From Nothophaeocryptopus gaeumannii (taxonomy: Eukaryota > Ascomycota > Dothideomycetes > Mycosphaerellales > Mycosphaerellaceae): 64,000 nt of DNA. Under the pieces are notes generated by a model. The model saw only the letters and a list, made by a program, of their open reading frames with translations, was not told the origin of the DNA and made no database searches. This document shows positions 1-11,040 of the stretch, in pieces (the stretch's first letter is position 1; each line of letters opens with the position of its first letter). The translations under genes and the position numbers were made by a program. The stretch lies in NCBI GenBank assembly GCA_031771865.1, contig JASISA010000042.1:346001-410000 (forward strand), written 5' to 3'.

Positions 1-720
1 GGGTCGAAAACAGTAGTCGAGGACTTCGGAGCTTGTGTATGGGAGATCTGCATCCCCGCAGATTCAGGGTCCGAGCTTCTACGGATAATGCCTGAATGCT
101 TACAATAGGATCTCACACATTCTGCCTCCGACAATACCATCAACAATACCATCAGAACCAGCGCATAGCCATGCGCACTTCTTAAACATCACAATAGCAA
201 CTCACAATACAGACCATGATAATGACGCACGAGTTCGATCACGCGCCACTAACAATGGCCATGAGAGGTGGTTGGAAGGAGGGAAGAGCCAACACTCGAG
301 CAAAGACCAAGAATTGATTGAACGACTACGTGTTACTCGCGAAGACGATGGACGAAGGCATTACCTGCCTACCACACCATACGCTCGAGTCACGTTTCCT
401 CTCCCTCTTGGCATCAGGAAAGATGATCGCTCACGGCAAGAAAAAACTCCTCCTCTACCACCTCCTCCACCTTAACATAATGACTCGGTTTCTGTCGGCG
501 CCTTGGAGGCTCCTCATCGACCGACTTGGGCGCACTGTCGTACTTGCGCTTCTGATCAGAGCTCTCGCCTGCTCTGTTCCGATCTGGCATTGGAGCTGAT
601 GTCGGATATCGGTTGCAAGGCTTGTTCTCAGTCCCAAAATCGGCCGGCTTCGCGTTGCCGAGATATATGAAGCCATCGTCCTCGAGTACTTCGCATAGTC
701 AGCATTATCCTCCCATCGGC
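1..720. other. No supported gene
   Basis: Several overlapping short ORFs are present on both strands, but none shows a recognisable domain, a convincing start context or intron structure. I see no gene here. Confidence 0.4.
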
Positions 721-1113
721 TCACGGGTTTGACTTGCTAGCATCCTCATATTTCTTCGTCAGCTCCCGAATATGTTCCAGCTCCCTCTGGATCTCAACTC
801 TAGAAGTCTCAAAGTTTCGCTGCTGATAGGTATCGAGCAGCTGAGCTCTAGCATCGCTCACACAAGCCTGATCTACCTCCATGGCTTGCTGTCGAAACTT
901 CTCTCTGGCGTCGTAACGCTCCCGCTGCAACTGGAACTGCGCCAGGAGAGCCCTATCGTTTTCGATTCTCTCTTTCCACTTTCTCAAGTCTGCTTCAAAC
1001 CAGTACTGCCTCTGCTTGTTGACCAGAGTGTCAGCACGGCTTTGGGCGATGAGCTTGAGCTTGTCGTTGGACTGAGACTTGTCTTTCCTGTGACCACGGG
1101 TACCCCTCGCCAT
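721..1113 (-). CDS. Small charged coiled-coil protein, unknown function
   Basis: Uninterrupted 130-residue ORF with an ATG at 1113 and a stop at 721-723. After a basic N-terminus (MARGTRGHRKDKSQSNDK) almost the whole chain is charged and helical, rich in Arg, Glu, Gln and Lys with regular hydrophobic spacing. It probably forms one long coiled coil. There is no signal peptide, membrane segment or catalytic motif. It precedes a decayed tandem gene pair on the same strand. I do not recognise the family. The length and helical regularity make a real gene more likely than a chance ORF, but expression is unproven. Confidence 0.5.
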   Translation of the reverse strand: MARGTRGHRKDKSQSNDKLKLIAQSRADTLVNKQRQYWFEADLRKWKERIENDRALLAQFQLQRERYDAREKFRQQAMEVDQACVSDARAQLLDTYQQRNFETSRVEIQRELEHIRELTKKYEDASKSNP

Positions 1114-1436
1114 CGTCTATGGATTGAGCTTGAAAAGCTGTGATGGGTGGCGTGGAGGAGAAGGGAGAGACGCGCGACACCTTATCGAGGGGCTTCAAGC
1201 TTTTGAAGTGCGCGTCTATACCTGGTACGCGTTTGATTGATCTCCCGCGAGCTTGATAAGACGCGAACACGCCTTGCTCCCGCGCTATCCTAGATGACAC
1301 CTGAGGAATGCCAACATACCATGAGACTGCCTACCACCGTGGACGCTCCAAAAGGGACCATGAGTGAACCGAAATGATCAAACAAAAAGACGGCCCAGTG
1401 AACGCCAGCTATCTCGCCCATTTCATCCTCTCACGA

Positions 1437-1941
1437 CTATGATCCCGAAATCCGTCTCCGCTTCTCAATATCTTCTAGTAACAGCCGAATACGATCCGTC
1501 AAAGTCTTTACATCACGGCTCAGACGATGCTCGGAGCTCTCGGGATCGTCCACTTTCGCATTTGGCGTATCGATCTGTGCCGTCCAGTTCCCAAAGAACC
1601 TCGAGGCCGTTTTGACATCTTTTTCCAAAGACACGGCCGCGGAATACGGAATCCAAAAATTCTCGAAGCTGCTGCCATCGCCATTCGCAATGATTCCTAT
1701 TCTTTGGAAGATCATTGCCGGCCAGAGTCGACATGTATGGATCGTCGTAGAACGCTTTCAGGAGCTCATGAGCCTCGGAGGCGGAGTCGTGGACGGTGGC
1801 GATAGACGCGTTGCTGAGGACTCCGGCTGATGTTTCGAAGCTATGGTGATGCATTTGAAGATATCGCGTCAGCTTGCTAGTCCAGCCACCTTCTGTCGTT
1901 TGGCAGGATGTCGAAGTGGATGTTCGTGCGCCAAGGGTCAC
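1437..1941 (-). pseudogene. Decayed gene, tandem copy A of an unknown family
   Basis: Two minus-strand frames join into one protein of about 165 residues. The upstream frame (from 1941) runs through GGWTSKLTRYLQMHHHS and AFYDDPYMSTLAG. The downstream frame carries FQRIGIIANGDG, SAAVSLEKDVKTASRFFG and LLLEDIEKRRR to a stop near 1437. The switch falls near 1715 and fits a one-base insertion. Copy B at 2274-2824 aligns across the same stretches, which shows that both frames belong to one ancestral gene. No domain is recognised. An unrecognised small intron at the switch is possible but less likely, because the alignment with copy B is contiguous there. Confidence 0.55.
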
Positions 1942-2273
1942 TTCCCGTGGCAGCCTGGCTGGACATGCTGATACTCGTGAGAGTCTGTGATTCGACGACA
2001 GGATGTCGGCGCTGCCCTCATGCAGGGCGAAAAAGGGACAGAGCGTTTGCTGTAGGTCTTAAGCCCACTTTGTTCATGGCTTCTTCTCGGTACTCGTACC
2101 AAACCAACGAAACATGCAGACTCTTTTCCAGTCATTGCTCCAATCCGATGCAATGGTACTGACATGGTCATCTATGCAACAGGCCCAAATCTGCAAACCC
2201 AAGTTCGCGCCTCATCTGACCGAGAACACCCATGCAGCATCTAGGATGGGAAATCCATCGCTCTCCTCCCCTT

Positions 2274-2824
2274 CTATGCCTCCCACGTCTCCCTCCGCTT
2301 CTGAATATCCTGTAGAAGCGCCTAGAATTTATCCTTCAAGATCTCCACATCCCCTCTACACCCATCAACCTCCACACGTCTCGAAGCCTTCCCCTTTCCA
2401 GAATCAAGCTGCATCGTTCACCCCACAAACACCTTCAGAGCAACCTCAAGATCCTCCTCAAGATACTTCGCCGCCGTGTACGGATTACAAATCACAAAGA
2501 CATCCTCCTGACCGGTCTTGTACACTCCATTCTTCGCGAAGTGGATCTCTTCCAACGACGAAATATGTTGTTCGTCGTCGAAAGCTCGCATTTCTCGTAG
2601 ACTTCGGGGTTTGAGTCGTAGACACGCTGGAGAGATGCGGTGGTAAGAGCTTGAAGAAATGCGTTGCTTGGATTTCCGAATGAGGAGTGGAGTTGGATGA
2701 TGTCGTGGTGGGCTTGGAGGAGTCTCTTGAGTTTGCCTGTCCAGCCATCTTCGTCGGCGGTGGGGATTTCGTAGCCGAGGCGGGTGGCCCATGTCTCTTC
2801 TGCTTTGGAATCTTCGTCGGACAT
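2274..2824 (-). pseudogene. Decayed gene, tandem copy B of the same unknown family
   Basis: Starts MSDEDSKAEETWATRLGYE at 2824 and continues with DGWTGKLKRLLQAHHD, matching copy A. It then changes frame near 2600 to AFDDEQHISSLEEIHFAKNG and NPYTAAKYLEEDLEVALKVF. In that frame a TGA at 2418-2420 stands where copy A has the Trp of FFGNWTAQID. A TAG at 2322-2324 stands within the C-terminal helix (LLQDIQKRRE) that is intact in copy A. The lesions differ from those of A, so the two copies decayed separately after duplication. Function is unknown. Confidence 0.55.
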
Positions 2825-3074
2825 GATCGCTGTTGAATGGGGCTTTGGGTAGGCAACATGATCGAGATGTCGATGTTGAGGGCCACAAAAGAATCAAGTG
2901 GTTTGCTCCAGACTTTGTTGAGCTTTTGTTCATGATGTCTTCTAGCAAGGGCAAGAATCGTCTCATGCCCTGGATCACCGTAAGACTGCTGGAAGGCTTC
3001 TCGCTCTCACAGTCGAAGCACGACCGCTGCCGAGAGCATTCTTTTTAGCTCGTCGAGCCATCTTGACGCCTACC

Positions 3075-4349
3075 TCACCCTTTGACCATCTCCAAAACCT
3101 CCATGACATCCTTCTTCCTCTCCAGCGGTCTAGGATTCGTCCCACACCACCGATCTGTTAACGCATTTTCCGCCAACCTCCCCAACGTCTCTTCCCCTAC
3201 CACACCCACCTCTTTCAAACTTCTCGGCATCCCAAGCTCCCTAATATAAACATCCAGCAGATCCCCCAGATCAGTCTCTCCTGCCTTTAGCCCTTTCGCT
3301 GCGAACAATCTCGCAACCTCAAAGTGCTCCCACAGCACATCCTTCACTTTCCGCTGTTGCTCAGCATTGACGGACGCATTATACTTGCACACCGCCGGCA
3401 AAAGAATACAACTCGTCTCTCCATGTCCCACCCCCATCGGACCCAGCAGATGTCCAATCCCATGACTCGCGCCCATCGGAACACCATGCAAGAAGACAGT
3501 CTTCATCGCCTCAATCACCCCCATTTGACACCGTAACCTCGCCTCCAGATCTTTCCCATCCCTCCTCGTCTTCAGCAGTCCCGGCACGAGCATCCTCAAC
3601 CCCTTCAACGCACCCTCATCACTAGCTTCTGTAGATTTGAGAGAACAAATCCCCTCCACACAATGATCCACCGCCCTCACACCACTCTGCGACCACACCC
3701 GTGCCGGCGTCGAACAACATAATTCCGGATCGAGAATCACCAGCGCAGGTCCCTTCGTCGGATGTCCGAATCCATACTTCACATGATCGTGATCATTCGT
3801 CCCACCTCCTAAGAAGGAGTACTCTCCACCGGATAAAGAGGTCGGGATGGATATAATCGGTATCGTGGGAGGCTTGATATCAGTGCGTTGACGAGTCCAA
3901 TCATGTCCAGAGTGGAGATTCGCCAGGTCTTCGAAGGTGGCAGCGTTGTTCGCGATAGCAGTAGCGATGATTTTGGCACCGTCTGTGAGACTACCTGCGC
4001 CGAGGGTGATGAGTAAATCTGCGTCGAGAGATTTCGCTTCTTGGGCTATTTCGAGGATCTCGGACCAGAGGGTGTGTGGTTTCATGCCATGGCGGACTCC
4101 GACGACTTTGCCCTCTAAAGCTGTTTCGAGCTGCTTGACATAATCTGTGTTCTTAGAAAGAGAGCCAGAGGCGATAATGTAGACACAAGATGCTTGAAAA
4201 GTAGAGTGGACATGTTTCTTGCAGGCGATGTGGAAGGGGAGACCGTAGGAGATGTGCGGGTAGCCGCTGGAGTTGGCGGGTTTGTAGACTTCGCCGCCTG
4301 CGCGAGATGTAGAGTTCACGCGGTAGGCCATGCTTCCAGTAGAGTTCAT
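3075..4349 (-). CDS. Iron-type alcohol dehydrogenase, maleylacetate reductase-like
   Basis: The chosen start, MNSTGSMAYRVNSTS at 4349, gives 424 residues; an upstream in-frame ATG at 4472 would add 41 residues without homology features. The N-terminal half is a nucleotide-binding domain with the GAGSLTDGAKIIA loop. The C-terminal half is helical with candidate metal ligands in RAVDHCVEG, MGASHGIGHLLGP and GHGETSCILLP, as in group III (iron-containing) dehydrogenases. The overall pattern is closest to maleylacetate reductases, which reduce maleylacetate with NAD(P)H in aromatic ring catabolism. Substrate assignment is inference. The ORF is intact with no introns. No signal peptide is convincing, so a cytosolic enzyme is expected. 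Confidence 0.85.
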   Translation of the reverse strand: MNSTGSMAYRVNSTSRAGGEVYKPANSSGYPHISYGLPFHIACKKHVHSTFQASCVYIIASGSLSKNTDYVKQLETALEGKVVGVRHGMKPHTLWSEILEIAQEAKSLDADLLITLGAGSLTDGAKIIATAIANNAATFEDLANLHSGHDWTRQRTDIKPPTIPIISIPTSLSGGEYSFLGGGTNDHDHVKYGFGHPTKGPALVILDPELCCSTPARVWSQSGVRAVDHCVEGICSLKSTEASDEGALKGLRMLVPGLLKTRRDGKDLEARLRCQMGVIEAMKTVFLHGVPMGASHGIGHLLGPMGVGHGETSCILLPAVCKYNASVNAEQQRKVKDVLWEHFEVARLFAAKGLKAGETDLGDLLDVYIRELGMPRSLKEVGVVGEETLGRLAENALTDRWCGTNPRPLERKKDVMEVLEMVKG

Positions 4350-4743
4350 GGTTGAATGAACAGGAAGGGAAAGATGAAGCACGAAGAACAGAAAACGACC
4401 TACCCCGCTCGCAATAGACTTTGTACCTCGTGAAGGACCGAAGCGAGGTTGTTGAAAGTGTTTTGCTCTCATCGGACCTTTTCTGGCTGTGTGTTGTCTT
4501 CATCCGGAAGTGAATTTGGGTGTGCAGCTTGGCAGGATGGGTGTGAAGGCATCCAAGGCGTTGATGGCTGAGGTTGGATGTTCGGCGTTGCTCGGCTGCG
4601 GGAGCTGGGACAGCGAGAGGAGTGGCCCAGGAATCAAGATAGGCGCAGTGATTGCCATTCTCCAACCGATGCGACTTATTTTGGGCGCTTTCGTGCTGAG
4701 GAACAGAGAGTGCATTAGGGAGAGACGGCTGCCAGCCATATGA

Positions 4744-5874
4744 TTAGGTCTGCTTCTTCGTGGCCAAAACCAAACCCACAGGCCAACAGCCCTTCCTCTT
4801 GCCACCAATCCCACCCATCGCGTACTCCAGCTCCGAGCACATTTGCTTGAAGTGTCCATTGTTAAACACCTCATGCTCCCACAATCCCGGCAACTGCATC
4901 CTTAGAAACCTCTCTGCCTCCTTCGCTTCCCACTCTTCACGCCAATGCTCGCGATCCACGTTACTGCTCACAGTCTCGTGTTTTCGAGCGAACGTCTGTC
5001 GAGCGGGAATGTCCTCGCCAAAGACGACACGCGGGATCTCGAAAAGCAATTCGCAACCGGTGTTCCATTTGCGTATCTGGACGTTCCACCCCTGGTCGGG
5101 AGAAAAGTCGACATCGTCCAGCCAATGCAGGATCCGCTTCCAGACCTTGCGCGAGTTCGGCTCCTGGGCATCGGTGACAGGAGCGATGACGTGGTCGGCC
5201 ATTTTGAGATATGCCTTGTTCACAGCGTCGTCCAGGCATGGGCCGTCCTCGGAGAGAAAGTGAGGACGGCCGTACAACTAGACGGCGAGCGTACCGCCTG
5301 GTTTGAGGATGTCGCGGAAAGCAAGCAGAGTCTTGTCTGCATCGACGAGTGGTGGAGCTTCAGCAAAGGCTGTCATATCTGCTGTTGCAAGATGCTCTTC
5401 GCTTCTCGCTCGACATGCCTTCCTTATCGAGACGTCTCCGTGCGACGTCTCCGTACGCTGCGTTAGCATCGCTGGCGATAACCCGTCTGAAATGCTAGGA
5501 AAGGAGATCCGCGGCTACGTTGCCTGGGCCGCAGCCGGCATCATGAGTGAGGTGGAAGGATCCATAGCCATGCTTGCGGTGGTAGGCAAGGACGGCCTCG
5601 TGGAACGTAGGACTGGAAGCATACTTGGGTCGTGCGGCTAGATAAGTGTTCCAGTACACGGATTGTGCATCGCCGCGGGAGTGGAAAAAGTCGTCCACCG
5701 ACGGTCTTGAACTGCTGGATCGAACTTTGCGGGTCGTATAATCGACACAAACGCGCATAGAGAGACAGTGAAAGCGTACTCACCGTTGAAGGCCGGGGTT
5801 TGTGACATATACGTGCGGCCAAGTGGGACTGGTCCATCGTCATGGCTATGCCCTGACTCATCATTATCCGACAC
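4744..5874 (-). pseudogene. Broken SAM-dependent methyltransferase (class I)
   Basis: Exon 1 begins MSDNDESGHSHDDG at 5874. A clean intron (5783-5725, phase 1) leads into DDFFHSRGDAQSVYWNTYL. The SAM motif DAGCGPGNVAADLLS is followed at once by TAG (5495-5497) and then, in the same frame, HFRRVIASDAN. A one-base frameshift near 5400 leads to FRDILKPGGTLAV, where TAG (5278-5280) replaces the Trp normally followed by FYGRP; the frame then resumes LYGRPHFLSEDGP to 4744. Fungal relatives are about 300-residue methyltransferases of the trans-aconitate methyltransferase type. Both stops fit C-to-T changes (CAG to TAG; TGG to TAG). The substrate is unknown. Confidence 0.85.
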
Positions 5875-7018
5875 CTACTAGGCTGACTCGCTCCTTCGAG
5901 TCTGCATGCATCGGCGTCTTCTACGCAGAAATTGTGCGGAAACCAATTGGCCATCTTGACTCAGAGTGGTAGGGTTTCGCTTGGGGCGATTTGTTAGGGC
6001 TTGCACTCTAGCGCTGCACCCGCCGAGAGTCCGCAATCATCTACAATATCCAGTACACAAGACCGAACATGACTGCTGTGCGGATGTTTCGGGACTCTCG
6101 GCGGTGTGCATTCGTTCACTGCTCCCAGATGGCAACATCGATGGTGGGTCCGGCCTGCACATCATCGGGTGGTAGGCTCGATGCGTGGTCGAGACAGTGC
6201 TCATCGGCGTAGTGTGGCAGTTGTCTCTCGTACCCCCATTTCTGTTCTCTTGGATGCTCTCGGATGCCATGGTCAGGAGTCGGAACATGTCAGGTCTCTT
6301 GGACTTCCACATCTTGACGCAGCGCGGCTGACGGCATTGCGGAGATTCGCAGCGCGGGCTTCCATTCATGGTATCGGTATGACTCTTCTCTCATATGTAG
6401 GTATCTGCCTGTCTTGTATCTCGAATGTGTCTTGAGGCCTCTGATATCCAAAGACCTGAAGTCTCTCCCTTGACTTTGCACTCCGCGTCTCCCACCATGC
6501 TTCTCCGCGCGCTCTCCACAACGCCCCTCGATCCCATCAGGTCACAGTGGAACGAGTTCTGTCCATCCAGTGGAGGAGATCAGGATGTCGGGACGAGATG
6601 GATGGATGGATGCGGTTGAGTCGGGAGTATCGCCGAAGAGCCGCCGTGGTTGAAGACTTGGAGATGCTTCACGGTCTTGGTCTTCAGGACGGCATTCAAC
6701 CTGGAAGAAGCTCAGCACATGAGGATGTAACGCGGAGATGTTGGAGATGATGGCAGAATGGCTGGGGGATGATTGCACAATGGCATCCTCCGCGCGGTGG
6801 ACTTCCCACGGTCCCCCTCCAGGGCGGTGTTGTGTACCTGCCAAGACGTGTTCCTGGGCGGCATCTGGCGGCCAAGAGCGAGCATCCCGGCAAGGACGCC
6901 GTCAAGCCGTCTCTCTGCGCAACGGCTTCCACTGTGTTCCTGCCCAGAATCCTCCACATCCCGCATTCCCGTATCCCCGCTTTCGAGATGGAACGATTCA
7001 GAGGCGAAAAGTGCAGAG
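5875..7018. other. Intergenic, no supported gene
   Basis: Only overlapping short ORFs in several frames. The right-hand part, next to the alpha-galactosidase gene, is GC-rich and probably holds its promoter. Confidence 0.4.
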
Positions 7019-7024
7019 TATATA
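7019..7024 (+). promoter_or_regulatory. Candidate TATA box of the alpha-galactosidase gene
   Basis: TATATA lies 65-70 bp upstream of the ATG at 7089, a typical distance for a fungal core promoter. Assigned by position only. Confidence 0.4.
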
Positions 7025-7088
7025 GGTGGCCTGGTCGCCACGTTGCTGAGAAGTCGATCTTGCGGGGTCGGAGATCACAGTGGCAATC

Positions 7089-9370
7089 ATGAGGACGACA
7101 TCTGGAGCCGCGCTTTTGGCCTGTTTGGCGAGTGCCGTGGTTGGACAGCAAGGTACGCAAGATGGAAACGTTAGATACTACTCCGAAGCTGATGAGATTG
7201 TACAGCAATCACCGCCGACGGACAGAACTTCACCTTGACCGGCGACAATGTCTCATACCTCTTCCACGTCGACCCACAGTCGGGAGATCTAGTCTCGGAT
7301 CACTTCGGTGGACCTGCCACGGACTTCACACCACCTGCCTCCGTCCACCAAGGCGGTTGGGTTGATGGTCTGTCGAATACCAGACGGGAGTTCCCGGACA
7401 TTGGACGAAGTGACTTCCGACTACCGGCCATCCATATCCAGCACGCGGATGGGGACACCGTCTCGGCCTTCTACTATCAATCCCACAACATTGTCCAAGG
7501 AAAGCCGTCTCTTCCAGGCCTTCCGGCGACATATGGAAATGGCTCCGATGTATCGACTCTTCAAGTCACGCTCTACGACAACTACTCAGATGTGACGGCC
7601 GTTCTGTCTTATTCCATCTTCCCCAAGTATAATGCCGTAGCACGGAGCTTCCAGATCCGCAACAACGGCACGAACAACATCACAATCCAACGAGCTGCCT
7701 CTTTCAGTGTCGATCTGCCGAATCTGGACCTCAACATGCTCGAATTGCAGGGTGACTGGGGACATGAGGCGAATAGAGTCATCCGAAAGGTCGACTACGG
7801 CGAGACCTCTTTCCGCAGCACCGAGGGCTACTCGTCCCATCTGCACAACCCATTCTTCGCCATGATGGACCCGAAGGCGACTGAGACAACGGGTGAGGTC
7901 TGGGGCTTCAACCTCGTCTACACTGGCAGCTTCGCCGCATACGCCGAGCGCTTCTCCCACGGCTTTGTCCGTGTCTTGCTGGGGCTGAACCCATTGCACA
8001 GCAGCTTGAACGTTGCACCTGGCGAGACCTTCACCTCCCCAGAAGCAGTGGCCGTATACTCATCCAAAGGTCTAGGTGGCATGTCGCGGTCCTTTCACGA
8101 CCTCTACAGGAACCACCTCTCACGGTCGAAATACACTTTGCAGACTCGCCCAATCCTGCTCAACTCATGGGAAGGTTTAGGATTCGACATCAACGAAACA
8201 GCTCTTGTCAAGCTGGCCGGCGAAGCTGATACTCTTGGTATCCGTCTGTTTGTCAATGACGATGGCTGGTTCGGTGTTGAGTATCCTCGTGACAACGACA
8301 CCATGGGTCTTGGTGACTGGACTCCGAACCCTGCCAAGTTCCCAGATGGGCTTCGTCCGTACGTCGCTGAGGTGAACAACTACTCCACGACTGGCAACTC
8401 GTCTTATTCGCACGAGCCGCTAAAATTTGGTCTATGGGTAGAGCCGGAGATGGTGAATCCCAACTCGACTCTGTACCACGAGCACCCAGACTGGGTCATG
8501 AAGGCTGGGAATCACGTCCAGACCCTCACCCGGAACCAGCTCGTCCTCAACGTTGCGCTTCCCGAAGTTCAAGAGTTTATCATCTCAACCGTCTCGAGGA
8601 TTCTGGACTCCGCCAACATTCAGTACATCAAGTGGGATAACAACCGCGGCATGCACGAAATGCCAAGCCCCGCTACCGACCATGCCTACATGCTCGGTCT
8701 CTACCGCGTGATTGACAACCTTACCACTACCTACCCGAATGTCCTGTGGGAAGGCTGCGCTTCTGGCGGTGGTCGCTTCGATGCCGGCCTTCTGCACTAC
8801 TGGCCCCAATCTTGGACTTCGGACAACACCGACGCCTCGAACCGGCTGACAATTCAAATGGGTACCTCCCTCGCCTACCCTCCTTCCGCCATGGGCTGCC
8901 ACGTCTCCGCCGTCCCCAACGGCGTCACCAAACGTAACATCTCCATCGAGTACCGCGCGCACGTTGCCGAGATGTGCGGCTCTTTCGGTTTCGAACTCAA
9001 CCCATCAGAGCTTTCCGCAGAGGAGACCGCCGCGATCCCGGGTATCATGGTAGAAGCCGACAAAGTCAACCCCCTCGTCATCAATGGAGATTTCTACCGT
9101 CTCCGCACTCCTGATCAGAGCAATTGGCCCGCGGCGCAATTCGTGAGTAAGGACAAGAGCGAGAGCATTGTGTTTGCCTTCCAGCAACAAGCCAATGTCA
9201 AGCCGGCTCCTCCCCCCCTGAAACTGCAGGGTCTGGATCCCACTGCGAGGTATTCGAATAATGTGGACAATGCGACATACTCAGCCAGCACGTATCTGAA
9301 TGCCGGATTGAATCTGCCCTGGGATGCGAGCGATTACCAGAGTAGATTGATCTGGTTGTATCGGCAATAG
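7089..9370 (+). CDS. aglC: Secreted alpha-galactosidase, GH36
   Basis: Exon 1 (7089-7152) encodes a signal peptide, MRTTSGAALLACLASAVVG. A 53-nt intron (7153-7205, phase 1) joins it to the main exon, giving about 742 residues. The N-terminal beta-sandwich is followed by a TIM barrel with the GH36 nucleophile motif YIKWDNNRG and the acid/base region CASGGGRFDAGLL then SWTSDNTDASNR. Length and motifs match the eukaryotic GH36 group of A. niger AglC, which releases terminal alpha-1,6-galactose from raffinose-type sugars and galactomannan fragments outside the cell. Many N-glycosylation sequons (NNT, NYS, NNIT) fit secretion. The ORF is intact. The symbol is by family resemblance. Confidence 0.93.
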
Positions 9371-9415
9371 TCCAACGATTAGACTTCTAATGAATACATA
9401 TACCCCACGCTTACA

Positions 9416-10276
9416 TCAACACTCAACCTCCGTGTGCGCTCCCCCGTCAACTCTCCAGTGCTCATCTTTTCTTACCCCCGCGATCGCTCTCGCGTGTCCC
9501 CCAATATCTCTCACGCTCTCCGCATCACTCGCGCACAAACTCAACTGCCAGCCTTCCAACGCGTCCGATAATCTGCTCTCTTTCCCTCTCTCGTCGAACA
9601 TGGCTACTCGGAACAGCCCCTGTGGTCCCTCCTTCGTCCCACAAAACATCCACGCCCCGCTCGGTTCGCTGACTTGCATCCCCTCACGCCCCGTATACAC
9701 TCTCATCCCGATATCCTCCACTTTGACCTGCGAGATTCCATTACATGGCATCCGAGGGATATGCAGAACATCATGGAGCGTCAGTTCGCAGATGTTCTCC
9801 GAATCCCAAGGCTCGCATGGCGTTTACTTTGACGCTTCCGATGCCCACCGGTGCCTTGATATGCGGGCCAGTCGCGAGGATGTTGTGTACGTAGGCGTCG
9901 ATTTTGGTGTAGGTAAGGAAAGTCGAGGCGTTGCTTTGCATAGTGAACGTCTCCGCCGTGGAGGATCCATTCCCAGCTACGAGGTTTTTGGTTTCTCTTT
10001 GGGATTATATGTGGCGAGCCGTGGGAAATCCTGGGTCTGGGAGAAGAGTGGACCCGCTTTCCGGGCTCGGACACGTTCGACTTGCTTTCGTTGTAGCCAT
10101 CTCTTCTCCTTTCTGTGCTTGTCTATGACTTTTTGGGAAGTATCTTGCTTGGTTTGGAGTCGGCGCTTCTTGCTGAAGAGACAGTCTGCGATTTGCTGGG
10201 CTTCGGCGCGAGTAATTGACAGCTGAGGTTCGTTCCCCGGGAGGAAGATTGTGGTCGGTCGTGATTCGGAGAGCAT
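9416..10276 (-). pseudogene. Frame-broken protein with retropepsin-like motifs
   Basis: Three minus-strand frames read as one protein. The first ends in a basic helical stretch (KKRRLQTKQDTSQKVIDKHR). The second gives ASTFLTYTKIDAYVHNIL and IKAPVGIGSVKVNAM. The third gives ENICELTLHDVLHIPRMPCN and WMFCGTKEGPQGLF up to 9416. The order 'TYT, then GIGSV, then LHDVLHIP, then CN' is known from fungal hypothetical proteins and resembles the retropepsin part of copia-like polyproteins. No reverse transcriptase or integrase remains nearby, so a transposon origin is only inference. Frame changes fall near 9985 and 9815; an intron could explain the first. Confidence 0.45.
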
Positions 10277-10429
10277 CTTTGATATTGGAACAGTGTTGGA
10301 TGTTCTACATGGCTCAATGTGCATCGCTTGAACAGCAACGCGGTTGTTGTGAGCTCCGCGAGTCAAGATCCGCGGGTCCACAACAAGATATTGGCGAGAA
10401 GAACCGGTCGCGACATATATATCCATGTA

Positions 10430-11040
10430 TTACCAACTGCTCAACCGGAAACCCCTCCATCCAACTCCCCTCGCAAACCTCACACACCCCATCCACTCGC
10501 CAAACGCCCTCCCCACTTCCCTATTCTTTACCAAATGCTTCCACAAACTCACCATCTTCGCATACGAATAAAGCCCATACTCCGCGCTGCGAGGCATGAC
10601 ATATCCGTTATTCGAGAAATATTCCGCCATTTTCGCGCCGATGGATTCCCAGGCGTGAGAGTCGAGTTTGAGACCGCCGGATATCGCCTTATCTGTTACG
10701 AGCAAATCACTTAGTCGTGTGGGAGTGTAGATTCCGGGGGCGAGTTCGCGGACCGCGGAGATGGATATGAGATGGCGGAAAGGTGGATGACGAGGGTGGG
10801 GTCGGAGGAGGTTTGCGTGGCGATGTGGGAGGCGGAAGCGCCGTGGGCACCGGCGGAGCGGAGCGTGGTGAGCCAGCCGGCTTTCATGGCTGTGCAGAGG
10901 GCTCCGAGGCGGAGATGGGCGCGGAAGAAGTCGAAGAGGAGGTCTTCTGCTGCTCTTGTCTCCAAGGAGTCGGATGTGGTAGCCATGGTTGCGACAGTGT
11001 TTGGCAGATATCGCGAGGATGAGTCATGGAGCTGTGCCAT
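10430..11040 (-). pseudogene. Truncated fungal O-methyltransferase, N-terminal half only
   Basis: From the ATG at 11040 the frame gives AAEDLLFDFFRAHLRLGALC, the helical dimerisation region of fungal O-methyltransferases. A frameshift near 10785 (the frame backs up by one) leads to ISAVRELAPGIYTPTRLSD, AISGGLKLDSHAWE and GLYSYAKMVSLWKHL. The reading fails soon after AFGEWM. The SAM-binding glycine motif and the catalytic His region expected in a protein of about 390 residues are absent. So the gene is both frameshifted and 3'-truncated. The neighbouring retropepsin-like relic begins where the methyltransferase ends, which suggests an insertion or deletion at about 10.4 kb. Confidence 0.65.

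Noticed and set aside
2114..2614. 166-codon plus-strand ORF rich in Pro and Ser
   Set aside because: Antisense to the tandem copy B, whose protein aligns with copy A.
9390..10226. 278-codon plus-strand ORF
   Set aside because: Overlaps the minus-strand relic with recognisable motifs; composition is low in structure and Ser/Pro-rich, typical of an antisense shadow.
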